9,679 nucleotides of DNA from the NCBI GenBank assembly GCA_022824605.1, contig JAJDZO010000162.1, positions 1-9,679 of the forward strand, given 5' to 3'. The notes under the pieces were generated by a model, which did no database searches, had not been told where the DNA came from, and saw only the letters and a list, made by a program, of their open reading frames with translations. This document shows, piece by piece, positions 5,791 to 9,679 of the stretch. Source of the DNA: Acidimicrobiia bacterium (lineage in GTDB: Bacteria; Actinomycetota; Acidimicrobiia; Acidimicrobiales; Aldehydirespiratoraceae). Made by a program: the position numbers and the translations under genes. The stretch's first letter is position 1. Every line of letters starts with the position of its first letter.

Positions 5791-6843
5791 ATGTCTGCCG
5801 ACAATCAGACACCTCCGACCGCGACCCTCGAGCGCGACGCCAAGCTGCCGGTCACCATCCTCACCGGCTTCCTCGGGTCGGGCAAGACCACCCTGCTCAA
5901 CTACATACTGCGCGAGAACCACGGCAAGCGCATCGCCATCATCGAGAACGAGTTCGGCGAGATCAGCATCGACTCCGAGCTGGTGGTCTCCTCCGAGGAG
6001 GAGATCTACGAGATGGTCAACGGCTGCATCTGCTGCGTCGCGTCGGTCCGAGGCGACCTGCTGGAAGTGATCCGCAAGCTGATGGGCCGCAGCGACCGCA
6101 TCGACTACATACTCGTCGAGACCAGCGGACTGGCCGATCCCATGCCCGTGGCGCAGGCGTTCTTCGTGGACGACGAGGTGCTCGACGAGGTGACGCTCGA
6201 CGCAATCGTCACCCTGATCGACTCCAAGCACATCGAGCAGCACCTCGACGACGTCCGCTACGACGGTATCAACAGCCAGGCGGTCGACCAGATCGTGAGC
6301 GCCGACCGCATCATCGTGAACAAGGTCGATCTGGTCGACACCGAGACCCTCGAGCGGATCGAGAGCCGCATCCGCAGGTTCAACCAGCGCTCGGAGATCG
6401 ACCGGTCGAGCTACGCCGAGGTCAACCTCGACGCCATCCTGGGCGTCTCCGCCTTCGACGCATCGCAACGGGCCGCCAGCGATCCGGCGTTCCTGGAGGA
6501 CCACTTCGTACACAGCCACGATCCCGACATCGAGACCTGCGCGGTGAGAGTCGCGGGACAACTCGACCCCGAACGGCTCCAGGAGGCCGCCGCCGCGATC
6601 GCCGCAGACTACGGCGACGATCTGCTGCGCTGGAAAGGCGTGCTGGCCGTGGCCGGCAACGACCGGCGGGTGGCGTTGCAGGGTGTGCACCGGATCTTCG
6701 AGATCCACGACCTCGACCGCTGGGAGGGGACGCACCGCGACAGCCGGGCCGTCTTCATCGGCAAGAATCTGGATTCAGAGGCGCTGACCGAACGCTTCGA
6801 GCGCTGCGTCGCGCCCCTGCCACAAGAGGCACTGGCGCGATGA
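5791..6843 (+). CDS. COG0523 CobW-family GTPase metallochaperone
   Basis: A 350-residue G3E-family GTPase. The Walker A loop is G26-F-L-G-S-G-K-T-T; C79-I-C81-C82 is the CxCC metal-binding motif of this family; E110-T-S-G113 is the Walker B region; N177-K-V-D180 is the guanine-specificity motif. Residues about 246-345 match the C-terminal CobW domain. The His-rich loop of some Zn-linked members is reduced to H238 and H241-S-H243. Members hydrolyse GTP to deliver metal, often zinc, to client enzymes, which are frequently encoded next door; the neighbouring amidohydrolase is the obvious candidate client. The same frame is open far upstream through the NYN gene, but the family N-terminus fits ATG 5791, 8 bases after the NYN stop. 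The ribosome site is weak (GAGGG 15 bases upstream), suggesting coupled translation. It is not cobalamin-specific CobW by any visible evidence. Confidence 0.9.
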   Translation: MSADNQTPPTATLERDAKLPVTILTGFLGSGKTTLLNYILRENHGKRIAIIENEFGEISIDSELVVSSEEEIYEMVNGCICCVASVRGDLLEVIRKLMGRSDRIDYILVETSGLADPMPVAQAFFVDDEVLDEVTLDAIVTLIDSKHIEQHLDDVRYDGINSQAVDQIVSADRIIVNKVDLVDTETLERIESRIRRFNQRSEIDRSSYAEVNLDAILGVSAFDASQRAASDPAFLEDHFVHSHDPDIETCAVRVAGQLDPERLQEAAAAIAADYGDDLLRWKGVLAVAGNDRRVALQGVHRIFEIHDLDRWEGTHRDSRAVFIGKNLDSEALTERFERCVAPLPQEALAR

Positions 6844-6886
6844 CGACCAGGCCGATACATGTTCAGCGAGACAAGGAGCCATCGCC

Positions 6887-7807
6887 ATGATCATCGACAC
6901 CCACCTCCACCCCACCAACATCGTCGACGAGGCCTGGCGCCACACCGGCGAGCCCTTCACCGGTGAGCGCATGCTCGAGATGATGGACGGCCCGTACTGG
7001 ATCAACGGCAAGCCGCGCCGCATCGACATGGGCTTCATCCAGCCGCCACCGGGCAACACGGCCTGGCGCGACGGCGGACGCTCGGGCCGTGACGGCATCC
7101 GCGACTACATGGCCTATGTGGCCGAGCTCACCCAGCGCTATCCCGACCGCTTCATCGGGAACTTCAACTTCAACCCGCGCTTCGGGCCCGAGAACGGCGC
7201 CGCCGAGTTGGAGTTCCACGTCAAGGAGTACGGCTTCAAGATGCTGAAGCTGCACGCCAACATGCACGCCTACCGCCCCGACCGTGCCCTGGACTGGTTG
7301 CGGCCGGCCATGCGCAAATGCGACGAGCTGGGTGTGGTGGTGCTGATCCACACCGGCGACGGGCCGTATTCGATCCCGACGCAGTTCTATCCCATCATCC
7401 GCGAGTTCACGAACGTCGACTTCGTGATCGGGCACTTCGGGGTGCAGACCGGCGGCGTGTACTGCTTCGAGGCGTTCTGGATGATCATGGACTCGCCCAA
7501 CGTCTACGGCGAGTCCGGGTGGCTGCTGCAGTCGCGCATCGTCGAGTTCGCCAAGGAGATGCCGAGGGACCGCCTCGTGTTCGGCACCGACTCGCCCCCC
7601 AACGACCCCGGCATGTGGCTGACCCACCTCGAGGTGCTGTGCCACGACGCGCCGCAGGGCATCAACGCCACCGAGGACCAGCTCGAGGACTACATGGGCA
7701 ACAACATCGCCCGGCTGGTCGGCATCACCCCCACGGCCCCTCCCGCCACCGTCGAAGACGCCAAGCAGCAGCTCGCCGAGCGCAGCTACGGCACCCCCAT
7801 CGACTGA
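6887..7807 (+). CDS. Amidohydrolase_2-family metalloenzyme (ACMSD / gamma-resorcylate decarboxylase type)
   Basis: A 306-residue TIM-barrel metal-dependent protein of the amidohydrolase_2 family. It starts I-I-D-T-H6-L-H8, the first metal-binding pair, followed by K-L-H123, V-L-I-H155-T-G, I-G-H183-F-G and F-G-T-D235-S-P, the expected strand-end positions of the barrel. This family contains both hydrolases and non-oxidative decarboxylases such as ACMSD and gamma-resorcylate decarboxylase; the sequence alone does not decide between them. ATG 6887 is preceded by AAGGAG with an 8-base spacer, the best ribosome site in the window, so this gene is likely translated strongly. It follows the CobW gene by 43 bases and precedes UbiD by 20. 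The neighbouring UbiD decarboxylase favours a role with an aromatic or unsaturated carboxylic acid, which is inference. Confidence 0.85.
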   Translation: MIIDTHLHPTNIVDEAWRHTGEPFTGERMLEMMDGPYWINGKPRRIDMGFIQPPPGNTAWRDGGRSGRDGIRDYMAYVAELTQRYPDRFIGNFNFNPRFGPENGAAELEFHVKEYGFKMLKLHANMHAYRPDRALDWLRPAMRKCDELGVVVLIHTGDGPYSIPTQFYPIIREFTNVDFVIGHFGVQTGGVYCFEAFWMIMDSPNVYGESGWLLQSRIVEFAKEMPRDRLVFGTDSPPNDPGMWLTHLEVLCHDAPQGINATEDQLEDYMGNNIARLVGITPTAPPATVEDAKQQLAERSYGTPID

Positions 7808-7827
7808 CCGCCGAGCGCTCCGTTGCT

Positions 7828-9207
7828 GTGACCGGCCAGGGCCTCCAGGACTTCCTTCGCGACTACGAGGCCGCTCACCCCCACGACGTCTGCACCGTCG
7901 ATCGTGAGGTCTCGCTGGATCAGGACATCAGCGCGGCGGTGTGGGAGCTGGCCGAGCGGGGACAGCATCCGCTGCTGCGCTTCCCCCGTGTCGCAGGCGC
8001 CGACCGGGAAGTGGTCACCAACCTCTTCGCATCACGGCCTCGCATCGAGCGGATGCTGGGGGCGGAGCCGGGCGAGCTTCACGAGACCTACCAGCGGCGG
8101 GCCGCTGCCGCGATGCCGATGTCGGAGGTGGACGACGGTCCCGTCGGTGACCGGGTCGATACCGGCGACCGCGTCGATCTGCGGAGCCTGCCGCTGCTGA
8201 CCCACTTCGCCACAGACCTCGGCCCATACATCACCAGCGGGATCGTGGTGGCCGAAGACTCCGACACCGGCCGCGGCAACCTCAGCTACCACCGCTCGGT
8301 GGTGGCATCTGCGACCTCGCTGGGCACAAGCCTGCACTCCCGAGGCGACCTGTGGCGCCTGTTGCAGGACGCGGCGGCCGGCGGCCGACGGCTTCCGGTG
8401 GCCATGGTGATCGGCGCCCACCCGCTGTTCATGCTGGCCGCATCGGCTCGGGTGGGTTTCGGTGTGGACGAGCGAGAGATCGCGGGCGGCCTGCTGGGCG
8501 AGCCCCTCGAGGTGGTGCGCACACCCACCCACGGCCTACGCGTGCCAGCTAGCGCCGAGGTGGTGCTCGAGGGCGAGATCGACCCCGCCGCTGACGAGGA
8601 CGAAGGCCCGTTCGGCGAGTTCTCCGGCTACTCCTCGGACCGTTCCACCCGCAACCGCATCGACGTGTGCACGGTGATGCAGCGCAGCGGCGCGGTCTGG
8701 CTCGATGTGGTGGGCGGGAACTCGCACGAGCACCTCAACCTCGGGCGGGTGCCCCGCGAGGCGGAGATGATCGCCAAGCTCAAAGACCGCTTCGGTTCGG
8801 TGGTGGCCGTGCACTATCCCCAGTCGGGGACCCATTTCCACTGCTATGTGGCGGTCGACCAGCGCCGGCCGGGCGAGGCCCGCCAAGCGCTGCTCGGACT
8901 GCTCGGCTGGGACCCGTACCTGAAGACCGTCGTGGCGGTCGACGCCGATGTGGACGTGACCAGCGACTCCGAAGTGCTGTGGGCTCTGGCCACCCACTTC
9001 CAGCCCGGCCGCGACATGATGGTGGTCGACGGGCTGCCGGGCAGCGCCCTCGATCCGTCAGCCGACAAGCTGGGCACGACCTCACGGCTGGCGCTCGACG
9101 CCACCCGCGGCGAGGGCTTCGACGCCCAGCGCATCAAGATCTCGGCTGCGGCCCGCACCGTCGGCCGCGAGATCGCCATTGACGCCCTAGCCGACCCCGC
9201 CGGGTAG
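7828..9207 (+). CDS. UbiD-family prenylated-FMN decarboxylase
   Basis: A 459-residue UbiD-family protein. N151 and R156 in G-N-L-S-Y-H-R and E259 and E264 in E-G-P-F-G-E are the metal/prFMN-binding asparagine and the catalytic R-E-E set; E225 in G-L-L-G-E-P and the G-N-S-H-E-H and V-D-A-D-V-D-V blocks are also typical. Family enzymes reversibly (de)carboxylate aromatic or alpha,beta-unsaturated acids with prenylated FMN made by a UbiX-type enzyme, which is not encoded in this window. The substrate cannot be assigned; nothing shows the ubiquinone-pathway reaction. The frame is open far upstream inside the amidohydrolase gene, but GTG 7828, 20 bases after that gene's stop, fits the family N-terminus (G-L-Q-D-F-L). 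No good ribosome site precedes it, so re-initiation from the upstream gene is possible. Length is normal and intact. Confidence 0.9.
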   Translation: MTGQGLQDFLRDYEAAHPHDVCTVDREVSLDQDISAAVWELAERGQHPLLRFPRVAGADREVVTNLFASRPRIERMLGAEPGELHETYQRRAAAAMPMSEVDDGPVGDRVDTGDRVDLRSLPLLTHFATDLGPYITSGIVVAEDSDTGRGNLSYHRSVVASATSLGTSLHSRGDLWRLLQDAAAGGRRLPVAMVIGAHPLFMLAASARVGFGVDEREIAGGLLGEPLEVVRTPTHGLRVPASAEVVLEGEIDPAADEDEGPFGEFSGYSSDRSTRNRIDVCTVMQRSGAVWLDVVGGNSHEHLNLGRVPREAEMIAKLKDRFGSVVAVHYPQSGTHFHCYVAVDQRRPGEARQALLGLLGWDPYLKTVVAVDADVDVTSDSEVLWALATHFQPGRDMMVVDGLPGSALDPSADKLGTTSRLALDATRGEGFDAQRIKISAAARTVGREIAIDALADPAG

Positions 9208-9245
9208 ACCGAGGTCTCGGCGAGTCCAATCAGGCTTCGGCTGCC

Positions 9246-9298
9246 GGCGCGAAGTCGCGCCCCGCGGCGCCCTCGCCGATCCTCCGGGCGCCGGGAGG
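9246..9298. terminator. GC hairpins between convergent genes
   Basis: Two stems lie in the 96-base gap between the UbiD gene and the permease gene. GGCGCG-AAGT-CGCGCC at 9246-9261 is a perfect 6-pair hairpin. CCTCC at 9281-9285 pairs with GGAGG at 9294-9298 around a GGCGCC-containing loop. CCGA-GGTC-TCGG at 9209-9220 is a third, smaller one just after the UbiD stop. Their place between convergent stops suggests a bidirectional terminator, but none has a clear T-run. Confidence 0.4.
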
Positions 9299-9303
9299 TT
9301 CAG

Positions 9304-9679
9304 TCAGGTGCCGGCTACGGCGAGAGAATTCCGGCCGTGGGTGCGGATCGCCCGCACGGCCACCTTGACGGTGAGCACTGCCAGGAATAACACCACGGTG
9401 GCCAGTGCCATGGTGGCACCCGCCGCGGTTCGGTAGTGGTAACTGGCCAGCAGACCGAACACCGTGGCCACGGACCCGACCGCAGTCGCGGCGACCATGA
9501 TTCGCGGCACCCCGCGCACCAGCAGCACCGCGGTGGCGGGCGGAGCGATCAGGAAGGCGAACACCAGCAGGTTCCCGACCGTCTCGAACGAGGCGATGAT
9601 CGAGATGGCCAACAGCACCAGCAGCACGCCGTGAGCCAGTCGGGGCCGAAGCCCCAGGATCTGGGCCTGCGCACGGTCG
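9304..9679 (-). CDS. ABC-3 family metal permease (ZnuB/MntB-like), C-terminal part
   Basis: The frame enters from the right edge and ends at TGA (9306-9304); about 124 residues are visible and the N-terminal half is outside the window. A GTG at 9627 is inside the gene, since the frame continues with D-R-A-Q-A-Q-I-L-G-L-R-P. The segment S-F-E-T-V-G-N-L-L-V-F-A-F-L-I-A-P-P-A-T-A is the hallmark late transmembrane region of ABC-3 permeases, which import zinc, manganese or iron with a binding protein and ATPase. Three or more hydrophobic stretches are visible, and the tail is basic (V-R-A-I-R-T-H-G-R). The metal cannot be assigned. It converges on the operon containing the CobW GTPase, an arrangement consistent with metal supply but not proof of a link. 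Confidence 0.85.
   Translation of the reverse strand, partial: DRAQAQILGLRPRLAHGVLLVLLAISIIASFETVGNLLVFAFLIAPPATAVLLVRGVPRIMVAATAVGSVATVFGLLASYHYRTAAGATMALATVVLFLAVLTVKVAVRAIRTHGRNSLAVAGT

Noticed and set aside
4865..5812. Long minus-strand open frame opposite the NYN gene
   Set aside because: A shadow of high-GC coding DNA; low-complexity Val/Gly/Asp composition and no family resemblance. The NYN motifs on the plus strand are clear.
5779..6735. Long minus-strand open frame opposite the CobW gene
   Set aside because: Val/Asp/Leu-rich antisense translation of a gene with unambiguous GTPase motifs.
6863..7645. Minus-strand open frame opposite the amidohydrolase
   Set aside because: His/Val-rich antisense translation without any recognisable motif.
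7318..7827. Upstream extension of the UbiD open frame inside the amidohydrolase gene
   Set aside because: Arg/His-rich out-of-frame translation of the amidohydrolase; the UbiD family N-terminus fits GTG 7828.

Overview
The window is GC-rich DNA from a bacterium that is most likely an actinomycete (Actinomycetota). The signs are strong G/C preference at third codon positions, frequent GTG starts, tRNA genes with no encoded CCA, a DUF222-type N-terminus at the left edge and an ISL3-type transposase relic of actinobacterial style. I cannot place it at genus level; an Acidimicrobiia-like lineage is only a guess.

Left half (about 1-4530) looks like accessory DNA lying against a tRNA-Arg gene. It holds, in order: the N-terminal end of a probable DUF222/HNH-family protein (minus strand); a degraded C-terminal piece of an ISL3-family transposase (plus strand); a gene-free stretch with inverted repeats; a 533-residue protein joining a DEDDh 3'-5' exonuclease, a BRCT domain and a C-terminal helical repeat region (minus strand); and a two-gene AbiE-type (type IV) toxin-antitoxin operon, antitoxin abiEi then toxin abiEii, with a 4-base ATGA overlap (minus strand). 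The toxin-antitoxin genes, the nuclease, the broken transposase and the tRNA edge together suggest a small defence/mobility island, but no second attachment-site copy is visible.

Centre (4531-4830) is a tRNA cluster: tRNA-Arg(UCU) on the minus strand, diverging from tRNA-His(GUG) and tRNA-Lys(CUU) on the plus strand. A perfect 14-base palindrome lies in the 52-base gap between the divergent genes and overlaps a possible -10 box on each strand.

Right half (4949-9207) is a tightly packed plus-strand cluster of four genes with high-GC third positions: a NYN-domain (PIN-like) putative ribonuclease, a COG0523/CobW-family GTPase metallochaperone, an amidohydrolase_2-family metalloenzyme (ACMSD / gamma-resorcylate decarboxylase type) and a UbiD-family prenylated-FMN decarboxylase. 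The gaps are 8, 43 and 20 bases. The likely logic is that the GTPase delivers metal to the amidohydrolase, while that enzyme and UbiD carry out linked (de)carboxylation or hydrolysis steps on an aromatic or related acid; the substrate cannot be read from the sequence. Facing this cluster from the right edge is the C-terminal part of an ABC-3 family (ZnuB/MntB-like) metal permease on the minus strand, with GC-rich hairpins between the convergent genes. The adjacency of CobW GTPase, metalloenzyme and metal permease gives the right half a metal-handling theme.
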